42,226 nucleotides of DNA from Aquipuribacter sp. SD81 (GTDB taxonomy: Bacteria; Actinomycetota; Actinomycetes; Actinomycetales; JBBAYJ01): positions 1 through 42,226 of the forward strand of contig NZ_JBBAYJ010000031.1 of the NCBI RefSeq assembly GCF_037153975.1, read 5' to 3'. Under the pieces are notes generated by a model that ran no database searches, had not been told where the DNA came from, and saw nothing but the letters and a program-made list of their open reading frames with translations. The position numbers were made by a program, and so were the translations under genes. Numbering within the stretch: the stretch's first letter is position 1; each line of letters opens with the position of its first letter. Of this stretch, positions 23,875-33,008 are shown piece by piece.

Positions 23875-24798
23875 GTGGGACGACTACGGGACGGCGGCGC
23901 GGGCGCACGGGCGCCCGAGGGGCCTGGCGCCGCGGAGGTGCCCGGACCCGTCAACCGGCTCTGGCTCGAGGTGGCGGCGCACGGCGAGGACCCGGTCCCC
24001 GACGCGCTCGAAGGGACCGCCGACGGCCTCGCCGACGCCGTCGAGGGGGGTCCGTTCGACACGCTGTACCGCTTCGACCTCACGTGGCTCACGTCGTCGT
24101 GGACGTGCGTCTTCGGCACCGGCTGCCGCGGGATCGACGCGGCCGCACCGGACGCCGGCTGCTGCACGCACGGCGCCTGGTTCAGCGAGGCGGCCGACGA
24201 GGAGCGCGTCGCCCTCGCGGTCGGGCGGCTCGACGCGACGACGTGGGCGAACGCCGGGCACCCCCGCCACGGCGCGGGGGGCGAGTGGGCGGTGGCCGAC
24301 GAGGACGGCGACCGCCGCACCGCCCGGGTCGGCGGCGCATGCGTGTTCCACAACCCGCGCGGCTTCACCGGCGGGTACGGCTGCGCGCTGCACGCCCTCG
24401 CGCTCGCGGAGGGCCGCCCGCACCTCGACACCAAGCCGGACGTGTGCTGGCAGCTGCCGCTGCGCCGGACGTACGCCGAGCCCTCGCGCCCCGACGGCTC
24501 GACGTACCTGGAGGTGACCGTCACGGAGTACACGCGCGAGGGCTGGGGCGCCGGCGGCGCCGACTTCGACTGGTACTGCACCGCCTCCCCCGCGGCGCAC
24601 GTCGGCGCGGAGCCGCTGTGGCGGTCCCTGCGCGACGAGCTCGTCGCCCTGGTCGGCGAGCCCGTGTACGCGGTCCTCGCGGCGCGCTGCGAGGAGCTCG
24701 CGCCGAGCGGGCCCGGGCCCGTGCTGCTGCCGCTGCACGTCGTGCACCCCGCGACACGCGTGTCGGGTGGTGCGCCCGGCGCGCGCGCAGCACCCTGA
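23875..24798 (+). CDS. Conserved cysteine-rich protein of unknown function
   Basis: A 307-residue soluble protein. Two cysteine clusters stand out: SSWTCVFGTGCRGIDAAAPDAGCCTHGAWF (about residues 75-104; four Cys and a His) and GGACVFHNPRGFTGGYGCALHALAL (about 156-181; two Cys, two His), with further Cys in DVCWQLPLRRTY and DFDWYCTA. This resembles cysteine-cluster proteins of the YkgJ/DUF3109 kind, so a bound metal or Fe-S centre is plausible, but I cannot assign the family firmly. The GTG at 23875 is 6 nt after a TAGCCT -10. The C-terminal codons contain a long palindrome. No function is proposed. Confidence 0.78.
   Translation: MGRLRDGGAGARAPEGPGAAEVPGPVNRLWLEVAAHGEDPVPDALEGTADGLADAVEGGPFDTLYRFDLTWLTSSWTCVFGTGCRGIDAAAPDAGCCTHGAWFSEAADEERVALAVGRLDATTWANAGHPRHGAGGEWAVADEDGDRRTARVGGACVFHNPRGFTGGYGCALHALALAEGRPHLDTKPDVCWQLPLRRTYAEPSRPDGSTYLEVTVTEYTREGWGAGGADFDWYCTASPAAHVGAEPLWRSLRDELVALVGEPVYAVLAARCEELAPSGPGPVLLPLHVVHPATRVSGGAPGARAAP
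24743..24773. repeat. Imperfect 31-bp palindrome at the 3' end of the Cys-rich gene
   Basis: The 14-bp perfect palindrome CGACACGCGTGTCG at 24752-24765 is flanked by further matching bases (GCACC and GGTGC-type ends). It lies 25 bases before the stop codon, so it could be a protein site for the next gene, an RNA hairpin, or chance. Confidence 0.6.
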
Positions 24799-24802
24799 GG
24801 GC

Positions 24803-25222
24803 ATGACCGACAGCACGAGGAGCGCGAGCCGGACGGCCGAGCAGCGGACGGGCGCGGCGCCGGGGACCGCGTCGTCGACCGCGGTGTACTCCCGCGCGGA
24901 CGGCCCGCCCGGGCGGCGGGCGACGCGCTGGCCGCACCCGGACGGGGTGTCGGTGCTGCTCTTCCTCCTGTGGGTCGTCGGCGTCCTCGTCGCCACGGTC
25001 ATCCCGTTCCTCATCGTGCCGCCGCAGAGCGACGACCCCGCCGCGAGCCAGGTCGGCATCGCCTTCGCCGTCACCATGCTCGGCGTCGCGATCTTCGTCG
25101 GCGCCGGCCTGCTGCTGTGGCGGCACCTGCGGCTGCAGGCGGTCCTCGTGTTCGCGCTGGTGCCCGCGGTGTCCATCGTCTCCGGCGGGGTCATCCTCAC
25201 CGCGACGCTGCTCGCGGTCTGA
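24803..25222 (+). CDS. Small membrane protein of unknown function
   Basis: A 139-residue protein with a ~45-residue disordered Ser/Thr/Ala/Arg-rich N-terminus followed by three hydrophobic segments: VSVLLFLLWVVGVLVATVIPFLIV, VGIAFAVTMLGVAIFVGAGLLLW and VLVFALVPAVSIVSGGVILTATLLAV. There are no catalytic motifs. The ATG at 24803 has GAGGG directly upstream and follows the Cys-rich gene by four bases, so they are likely co-transcribed. I do not recognise a family. Confidence 0.75.
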   Translation: MTDSTRSASRTAEQRTGAAPGTASSTAVYSRADGPPGRRATRWPHPDGVSVLLFLLWVVGVLVATVIPFLIVPPQSDDPAASQVGIAFAVTMLGVAIFVGAGLLLWRHLRLQAVLVFALVPAVSIVSGGVILTATLLAV

Positions 25223-25277
25223 GCCCGTCCGGCCGGCGCCGATGACGCGGCGCGGCGGTTCTGTCGCCGCCGGGCCG

Positions 25278-25283
25278 TAGCGT
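25278..25283 (+). promoter_or_regulatory. -10 hexamer of radA (leaderless)
   Basis: TAGCGT, 7 nt before the GTG at 25291. Confidence 0.6.
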
Positions 25284-25290
25284 CCGGGGT

Positions 25291-26799
25291 GTGGCCACCT
25301 CCCGCGCGCGACGACCGACCTACGCGTGCACCGCGTGCGGCGCGGAGCACCCCCGCTGGGCCGGGCGCTGCTCGCAGTGCCAGGGCTGGGGCACCGTCGA
25401 GGAGGTGCCGGCGGGCCTGCTCGCGCCGGCGGGGGCGACCGGCGCCGGCGGCGCCGCCCGTGCGCTGAGCCGGCCCGCGCAGCGCGTGGCCGACGTCGAC
25501 GAGACCCGCACCCGCCGGGACCCGACCGGCCTCGGCGAGTTCGACCGCGTGGTGGGAGGCGGGCTCGTGCCCGGGCAGGTCGTGCTGCTCGCGGGCGAGC
25601 CGGGCGTGGGCAAGTCGACCCTGCTCCTCGAGGTCGCCCACCGCTGCGCCGTCGGCGGCGCCGCCGCCGCGGCGCGCGCCGCCGCGCTCGCGCTCGCGGC
25701 TCCGTCGCCCGGTCGGCGACGGCTCGCCGGGGTGCCCACCGGTGAGGACCCGCGGACGGTCCTGTACGTCACCGGCGAGGAGTCCGCGGAGCAGGTCGCG
25801 GTGCGCGCGCGCCGCACGGGAGCCGACGCGCACGGCCTCCTCGTCGCCGACGAGCAGGACCTGCACGCCCTCCTCGCCCACGTCGAGCAGCACGAGCCGG
25901 ACCTCGTCGTCGTCGACTCCGTGCAGACCGTCTCCGACCCCGACGTCGACGGGCGGGCCGGCGGCACGAGCCAGGTGCAGCACGTCACGCAGGTCCTCAC
26001 CCGCATGGCGAAGTCGCGCCGGGTGCCGCTGCTGCTCGTCGGGCAGTCGACCAAGGAGTCCTCGGTCGCCGGTCCGCGCTCGCTGGAGCACCTCGTCGAC
26101 ACGGTCCTCACCTTCGAGGGCGACCGGCACACGAGCCTGCGGCTGCTGCGCGCGACCAAGAACCGCTTCGGCCCCGCCGACGAGGTGGCGTGCTTCGAGC
26201 AGACCGACGGCGGGCTGCGCGAGGTCCACGACCCGTCGGAGCTGTTCCGCGGCACGCGGGAGCACCCGGTGCCCGGCACGTGCGTCGCGGTGGCGGTCGA
26301 GGGTCGCCGCGCGCTGCTCGCCGAGGTCCAGGCGCTCGTGGCGAAGGCCGCCTCGCCCAACCCGCGACGCGGGGTCACCGGCCTCGACGCGTCGCGCACG
26401 GCCATGCTCGTCGCGGTCACCGAGCGCGCGATGGGGCGTCGGCTCGCGGACAAGGACGTCTTCGTCGCCACCGTGGGCGGCGCCCGGCTGGGCGAGCCGG
26501 GGACCGACCTCGCCGTCGTGCTCGCCCTCGCCTCCGCCGTGTGGGAGGCGCCGCTGCCGGACGACGTCATCGCCGTCGGCGAGGTGGCGCTGTCCGGCGA
26601 CATCCGGCCCGTCGCCATGGTCGCCCAGCGGGTGCAGGAGGCGGTGCGCCTCGGCTACCGCCGCATCCTCGTGCCGTCCGGCACGTCCGCCCGGGTGGGC
26701 TCCGTGCCGAGCGGGGTGTCGCTGCGCGAGCTGTCGCACCTCGGGCCGGCGCTCTCGTCGCTGGAGAAGCTGGCGCGGGGTCCGGAGGAGCGGGCCTAG
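25291..26799 (+). CDS. radA: DNA repair protein RadA (Sms)
   Basis: Branch-migration ATPase of recombination. The 502-residue product has the N-terminal zinc finger (Cys13, Cys16, Cys27, Cys30 in YACTACGAEHPRWAGRCSQC), Walker A GEPGVGKST (102-110), Walker B-like DLVVVDSVQT, the RadA-specific KNRFG loop, and a C-terminal Lon-protease-like domain with SPNPRRGVTGLDASRTAMLVAV. Two departures: an Ala-rich insertion of about 30 residues (122-155) between the Walker A helix and VLYVTGEES, and GQSTKESSVAGPR where most RadA have GHVTKEG. disA follows 66 nt later, the usual pairing in actinobacteria and Bacillus. Confidence 0.95.
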   Translation: MATSRARRPTYACTACGAEHPRWAGRCSQCQGWGTVEEVPAGLLAPAGATGAGGAARALSRPAQRVADVDETRTRRDPTGLGEFDRVVGGGLVPGQVVLLAGEPGVGKSTLLLEVAHRCAVGGAAAAARAAALALAAPSPGRRRLAGVPTGEDPRTVLYVTGEESAEQVAVRARRTGADAHGLLVADEQDLHALLAHVEQHEPDLVVVDSVQTVSDPDVDGRAGGTSQVQHVTQVLTRMAKSRRVPLLLVGQSTKESSVAGPRSLEHLVDTVLTFEGDRHTSLRLLRATKNRFGPADEVACFEQTDGGLREVHDPSELFRGTREHPVPGTCVAVAVEGRRALLAEVQALVAKAASPNPRRGVTGLDASRTAMLVAVTERAMGRRLADKDVFVATVGGARLGEPGTDLAVVLALASAVWEAPLPDDVIAVGEVALSGDIRPVAMVAQRVQEAVRLGYRRILVPSGTSARVGSVPSGVSLRELSHLGPALSSLEKLARGPEERA

Positions 26800-26802
26800 A
26801 CT
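26797..26802 (+). promoter_or_regulatory. Candidate -10 hexamer of disA
   Basis: TAGACT whose TAG is also the radA stop codon. It would give a leader of about 55 nt before the disA ATG. Confidence 0.4.
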
Positions 26803-26865
26803 GCGGCCCTGGATGGGTGTGCCCGTCGTCGTCAGGCGCGGGCAGGTCGGGAGGAGCACCACCGG

Positions 26866-27948
26866 ATGGAGAGCGTCGACGACCGCCTCCGGCAGGTCCT
26901 CGCCACCGTGGCTCCCGGCACGCAGCTGCGCGACGGCCTCGAGCGCATCCTGCGCGGGCGGACCGGCGCGCTCATCGTCCTCGGCTTCGACGAGACGGTC
27001 GCCACGATGTGCACGGGCGGCTTCGTGCTCGACGTCGACTTCTCCGCGACCCGGCTGCGTGAGCTCGCGAAGATGGACGGCGCGATCGTCGTCGACACCG
27101 CCGGTCGCGGTGCGGGCACGATCGTGCGTGCCGGGGTCCAGCTCGTACCCGACCCGCGCATCTCCACCCCCGAGTCCGGCACCCGGCACCGCACCGCCGA
27201 CAAGGCGTCGCGCCAGTGCGGCTTCCCCGTCATCTCGGTGTCGCAGTCGATGAGCCTCATCGCGGTCTACCTCGACGGGCGCCGGCACGTTCTCGAGGAC
27301 TCCGGCGCGATCCTCGCCCGCGCGAACCAGGCGCTCGCCACGCTCGAGCGGTACGCCTCCCGCCTCGACGAGGTGACCGGCAACCTTTCCGCGCTCGAGA
27401 TCGAGGACCTCGTGACGGTGCGCGACGTCGCCACCGTGCTGCAGCGCGCCGAGATGGTCCGCCGCATCTCCGAGGAGGTCCGGGGCTACGTCGTCGAGCT
27501 GGGCACCGACGGCCGGCTCGTCGAGCTGCAGATGGACGAGCTCATCGCGGGCTTCGAGACCGAGCTGTCGAGCGTCGTCCACGACTACGTCGGCCCGGAC
27601 GGGTCGGCCGCGGAGGCCGAGGTCGCGCTCGCGGGCCTCGCGGGCCTCGGCTCGGCCGAGCTGCTCTCCCTCGACGCCGTGGCGGCGCACGTCGCACCCA
27701 CCGGCTCCGACGGCGGTCTCGACGCCACCGTGAGCCCGCGCGGCTACCGCATGCTGCGCCGGCTGCCGCGTCTGCCCGACGTCGTCGTGCGGCGCCTCGT
27801 CGACCGCTTCGGCAGCCTGCAGAAGCTGCTCGCCGCGGGCGTGGAGGACCTGCAGCAGGTCGACGGGCTCACGCTGTCGCGGGCCCGCGGCGTGCGTGAG
27901 GGGCTGTCGCGCCTGGCCGAGACGAGCATCCTCGAGCGGTACGTCTGA
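26866..27948 (+). CDS. disA: Diadenylate cyclase / DNA integrity scanning protein DisA
   Basis: Makes cyclic di-AMP from two ATP while scanning DNA for branched structures. The 360-residue product has the cyclase motifs DGA (71-73) and GTRHRTA (RHR 107-109), a helical linker with VLQRAEMVRRISEEVRGYVVELG, and a C-terminal helix-hairpin-helix DNA-binding domain (LPRLPDVVVRRLVDRFGSLQKLLAAGVEDLQQVDGL). The ATG has GGGAGGAG about ten bases upstream. radA precedes it; RadA is known to inhibit DisA in Bacillus. Since c-di-AMP controls K+ uptake proteins of the Ktr type in other bacteria, the trkA-trkH genes 7-10 kb away are plausible targets. Overlaps the mutY start. Confidence 0.96.
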   Translation: MESVDDRLRQVLATVAPGTQLRDGLERILRGRTGALIVLGFDETVATMCTGGFVLDVDFSATRLRELAKMDGAIVVDTAGRGAGTIVRAGVQLVPDPRISTPESGTRHRTADKASRQCGFPVISVSQSMSLIAVYLDGRRHVLEDSGAILARANQALATLERYASRLDEVTGNLSALEIEDLVTVRDVATVLQRAEMVRRISEEVRGYVVELGTDGRLVELQMDELIAGFETELSSVVHDYVGPDGSAAEAEVALAGLAGLGSAELLSLDAVAAHVAPTGSDGGLDATVSPRGYRMLRRLPRLPDVVVRRLVDRFGSLQKLLAAGVEDLQQVDGLTLSRARGVREGLSRLAETSILERYV

Positions 27949-28829
27949 GCGCACCGCCCGGGCTCCTCGACGACACCGCCGTCGACGCCGTCCTCGCCTG
28001 GTTCGCCGGCCACGGCCGCGACCTGCCGTGGCGGGCGCCCGGCACCGACCCGTGGGCGGTGCTCGTCTGCGAGGTCATGAGCCACCAGACGCCCGTGGCC
28101 CGGGTCGTCCCGGTCTGGGCGGCGTGGCTCGAGCGCTGGCCCACCGCCACCGCGCTCGCCGACGACTCGCCCGGTGAGGCGGTCCGCATGTGGGGCCGGC
28201 TCGGCTACCCCCGCCGGGCGCTGCGCCTGCACGAGACCGCGGTCGCGGTACGGGACCGGCACGGCGGTGCGCTGCCCGGTGAGTACGAGGGGCTGCTCGC
28301 CCTGCCCGGGGTCGGCCCGTACACCGCGGGGGCGGTCGCGACCTTCGCCTTCGGACGCCGGGCGGTCGTCCTCGACGTCAACGTGCGCCGCGTCCTGGCG
28401 CGCGTCCACGACGGCACCGACCCCACCTCGGCCGCACCGACCGTCGGGGAGCGGGCCCGGGCGCAGCACGCGCTGCCGCAGCCGGCCGCGCGTGCGGCGG
28501 CCTGGAACGCCGCCGTCATGGAGCTCGGCGCGCTCGTGTGCACGGCCGGTACGCCGGGCTGCGACCGGTGTCCCCTGCGGTCGCGGTGCCGGTGGGCCGC
28601 CGACCCCCCGCCGGCTCGTGCACGCACCACGCGCCGGCAGGCGTGGCACGGCACCGACCGCCAGGTGCGCGGTCGCATGATGGCGCTGCTCCGCGACGCC
28701 GACCTGGTCGGCGACGACGCGCTGCTCGCCGTGTGCGAGCAGCCGGAGCAGGCCCGCCGCTGCCTCGCCGGCCTCGTGGCCGACGGTCTCGCCGAGCGCA
28801 CCGCGACGGGCGTGCGACTGCCGCTCTGA
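27945..28829 (+). CDS. mutY: A/G-specific adenine glycosylase (MutY-like, CTG start)
   Basis: Removes adenine mispaired with 8-oxoguanine. The 294-residue product has RDLPWR (26-31), the catalytic Glu43 in VCEVMSHQTPV, the helix-hairpin-helix LPGVGPYTAGAVATFAFG with catalytic Asp144 in VVLDVNVRRVL, and a [4Fe-4S] loop Cys199-x6-Cys206-x2-Cys209-x5-Cys215. The usual LQQT after the catalytic Glu is SHQT. The C-terminal 8-oxoG domain of long MutY is absent, as in other actinobacterial forms. The only start that keeps the N-terminus is CTG at 27945 in a CTGA overlap with disA; the first GTG (28059) would drop the RDLPWR region and the first helix. Confidence 0.9.
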   Translation: MSAPPGLLDDTAVDAVLAWFAGHGRDLPWRAPGTDPWAVLVCEVMSHQTPVARVVPVWAAWLERWPTATALADDSPGEAVRMWGRLGYPRRALRLHETAVAVRDRHGGALPGEYEGLLALPGVGPYTAGAVATFAFGRRAVVLDVNVRRVLARVHDGTDPTSAAPTVGERARAQHALPQPAARAAAWNAAVMELGALVCTAGTPGCDRCPLRSRCRWAADPPPARARTTRRQAWHGTDRQVRGRMMALLRDADLVGDDALLAVCEQPEQARRCLAGLVADGLAERTATGVRLPL

Positions 28830-29138
28830 CACGGCGTACGTCTGCAGTCCTGTCGACCTACACGGCGTACGCCTGCAGTCCTGTCGACCTACACGGCGTA
28901 CGTCTGCAGTCCTGTCGACCTACACGGCGCACGTCTGCAGTCCTGTCGACCTACACGGCGCACGCCTGCAGTCCTGTCGACCTACACGGCGTAAGCCTGC
29001 AGTCCTGTCGACCTACACGGCGTACGCCTGCAGTCCTGTCGACCTACACGGCGCACGCCTGCAGTCCTGTCGACCGGCACGGCGTAAGCCTGCAGTCCTG
29101 TCGACCTACACGGCGTACGTCGACGTTCCTGTCGACCT
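28829..29138. repeat. Ten tandem copies of a 31-bp unit (minisatellite)
   Basis: Ten contiguous 31-bp units with no spacers fill the space between convergent mutY and the acetyltransferase. Unit starts: 28829, 28860, 28891, 28922, 28953, 28984, 29015, 29046, 29077, 29108. Each begins ACACGGCG (GCACGGCG in copy 9), and all but the last contain CTGCAGTCCTGTCGACC, so the palindromes CTGCAG and GTCGAC recur; copies 2 and 7 also hold GGCGTACGCC. Variation is confined to a few bases after ACACGGC: GTACGT in copies 1, 3 and 10, GTACGC in 2 and 7, GCACGT in 4, GCACGC in 5 and 8, GTAAGC in 6 and 9. Copy 10 also has TCGACGTT in place of the CTGCAG part. The first base is the last base of the mutY stop. 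No ORF is credible across it. Confidence 0.95.
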
Positions 29139-29155
29139 GGGCGGCGTGCGGCGGC

Positions 29156-29724
29156 TCAGAGGTCGACGAGCATCCGGGAGTTGCCGAGGGTGTTGGGCTT
29201 GACGCGCGCGAGGTCTAGGAACTCCGCGACCCCCTCGTCGTGGCTGCGCAGCAGCTCGGCGTAGACCTCGGGCGTGATGGGCGCGGCCTCGATCTCGCGG
29301 AAGCCGAACGTGGCGAAGAAGTCGCGCTCGAAGGTCAGGCAGAACACGCGCGCCACCCCGAGGTGGCGGGCGCGACCGAGCAGCTCCGCCACGAGCGCGC
29401 GGCCGACGCCGTGACCACGCAGCCGCTCGTCCACGGCGACCGTGCGCACCTCGGCGAGGTCGGACCACATGACGTGCAGCGCGCCGCAGCCGACGACCTC
29501 GACGCTCGGCACGCCGCCGCCGGGGGCGGGCACCGTGCGCTCGGCGACGACGAACTCCTGGACGTCCTCGTAGAGCGTCACGAGGTCCTTGGCCAGCAGC
29601 CGCCGGTCGACGACGTAGGCCTCGACCAGCTCGGCGATGCGGGGGACGTCCGCCGGCCGGGCAGCACGGAGCCCGACCGTCCCCCGAAGGGGAGGCCGGG
29701 CTCCGTGGTGGTGCGCGGTGCTCG

Positions 29725-29728
<4 letters not shown>
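29156..29728 (-). CDS. GNAT N-acetyltransferase resembling N-acetylglutamate synthase (CTG start proposed)
   Basis: The body [40 protein letters not shown], then [32 protein letters not shown] (acetyl-CoA loop RGHGVG) and [14 protein letters not shown], matches the short ArgA-like GNAT of actinobacteria that makes N-acetylglutamate for arginine synthesis. The first in-frame GTG (29581) would cut off the first strand and helix. No ATG, GTG or TTG lies between it and the clpC stop; a CTG at 29728 overlaps that stop (CTGA) and gives 190 residues. About 20 residues before the domain would then be Pro/His-rich, and are encoded partly by a strong hairpin. The domain is certain; the exact start is not. 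Confidence 0.82.
29668..29704 (-). terminator. Strong hairpin with TTCG loop downstream of clpC
   Basis: On the minus strand GGAGCCCG pairs perfectly with CGGGCTCC, enclosing an inner CCCC-TTCG-GGGG stem. It starts 21 bases after the clpC stop, so it looks like a clpC terminator, but there is no T-run and it lies inside the proposed 5' coding part of the acetyltransferase gene. It may instead be an attenuating or processing hairpin. Confidence 0.55.
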
Positions 29729-32265
<2,537 letters not shown>

Positions 32266-32281
32266 GACTGTCGCTCCCTCA

Positions 32282-32343
32282 CGAGCGGGCGGATGCGCTC
32301 CCCCGGGCCTGACCCGGGTTCCTGCTGTTCCCGCTCGATGCTA
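32282..32343 (-). promoter_or_regulatory. clpC promoter (-10) and structured 5' leader
   Basis: TAGCAT at 32343-32338 is a -10. The leader begins about there and can fold: CGAGCGGG at its 5' end pairs with CCCGCTCG (32289-32282), enclosing a CCCGGG-TCAGG-CCCGGG hairpin. The 3' strand of the outer stem lies just before the ribosome binding site. Confidence 0.5.
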
Positions 32344-32392
32344 GACGTCCGGTTGCTCCGGCACCGGCCGACCACCCGCCTGGTGAGCCTCC

Positions 32393-32406
32393 GTTCGCTG
32401 CCAGCG
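32393..32406. promoter_or_regulatory. Candidate ClgR operator upstream of clpC
   Basis: GTTCGC-N5-GCG (GTTCGCTGCCAGCG), the motif reported for ClgR in Streptomyces, which activates clpC, clpP1 and lon. It lies about 50 bp upstream of the clpC -10, a suitable activator position. Based on a 9-base match only. Confidence 0.5.
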
Positions 32407-32475
32407 CAGCGGCTCCCCTCGTGCGGTCACCCGGTGGGTGTTCTGCCGTCGATCGGCACAACGAGGGGCGGACCT

Positions 32476-32481
32476 TAGGCT
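32476..32481 (+). promoter_or_regulatory. Orphan leaderless-type promoter
   Basis: TAGGCT, 6 nt before a GTG at 32488 that opens only three codons; the stop overlaps an ATG (TGATG). The reading frame that follows is antisense to both DUF202 genes and has shadow-like composition, so any product is probably an antisense RNA. Confidence 0.25.
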
Positions 32482-32543
32482 GTTCCGGTGACGGGCTGAT
32501 GTCCGCCGACGGCGAACCGTCACCACCGCTGCGCCGGTCGGGT

Positions 32544-33008
32544 TCACCCGAGGACGATCGCGACCACCGCGACGCCCACCGCCACGACCCCGCCGGCCGC
32601 GACCCGCGCGGCCCCCGACGGCGCGAGGGCCCGGCCGCCGCGCAGCGCCTCGACCCGGGCGTCCAGGCCCGTCCGCGCGAGCCGGAGCACCGCGAGCCCG
32701 GCCACGAGGGCGACGAGCGCGGCCGCGGTGGCCACCACCGTGGCTGCCGGGCCGGGGCGCAGCAGGGCGTCGCGCAGCGCGACCAGCGCCGCGACCGCCA
32801 GCGCGAGGCCGGTGCGCTGCCAGGCCAGCGCCGTGCGCTCCGGCTGCAGGCCCGGGTCCCAGGGCAGGCCGTCCCCGCCGGTGCCCCCGCCGCCCGGTCC
32901 CCGGTCCCCCGGTCCCCCGCCCCCCGGTCCCCCGTTCCCCGGTTCCCCGCCGTCGGACGCCCCGTCCCCTGGGGACCGGGGGGCCTCGCCGCCGTCCCGC
33001 CGGTTCAT
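32544..33008 (-). CDS. DUF202 family membrane protein (second)
   Basis: A 154-residue protein with a ~50-residue Gly/Pro/Asp-rich disordered N-terminus encoded by C- and G-run repeats around 32885-32950, then the DUF202 core: ERTALAWQRTGLALAVAALVAL, and two further hydrophobic segments. YidG/YidH-type proteins of this family have no firmly known function. The ATG at 33008 overlaps the upstream DUF202 stop (ATGA), so the two small membrane proteins are made together and may form a complex, as YidH and YidG are paired elsewhere. Confidence 0.84.
   Translation of the reverse strand: MNRRDGGEAPRSPGDGASDGGEPGNGGPGGGGPGDRGPGGGGTGGDGLPWDPGLQPERTALAWQRTGLALAVAALVALRDALLRPGPAATVVATAAALVALVAGLAVLRLARTGLDARVEALRGGRALAPSGAARVAAGGVVAVGVAVVAIVLG

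Noticed and set aside
23884-27954. 1356-codon open frame on the minus strand
   Set aside because: Antisense to five well-supported plus-strand genes including radA and disA; its composition is that of a shadow frame.
28829-29138. CRISPR array
   Set aside because: The 31-bp units are contiguous with no unique spacers, and no cas genes are present.
28538-29218. ORF running through the 31-bp array
   Set aside because: It starts inside mutY in another frame, and the repeat length (31) cycles frames so the peptide repeats only every 93 nt; there is no ribosome binding site.
32885-32950. Regulatory meaning of the GGTCCCC-like runs
   Set aside because: They encode the Gly/Pro-rich disordered start of the DUF202 protein and are plain low-complexity coding DNA.
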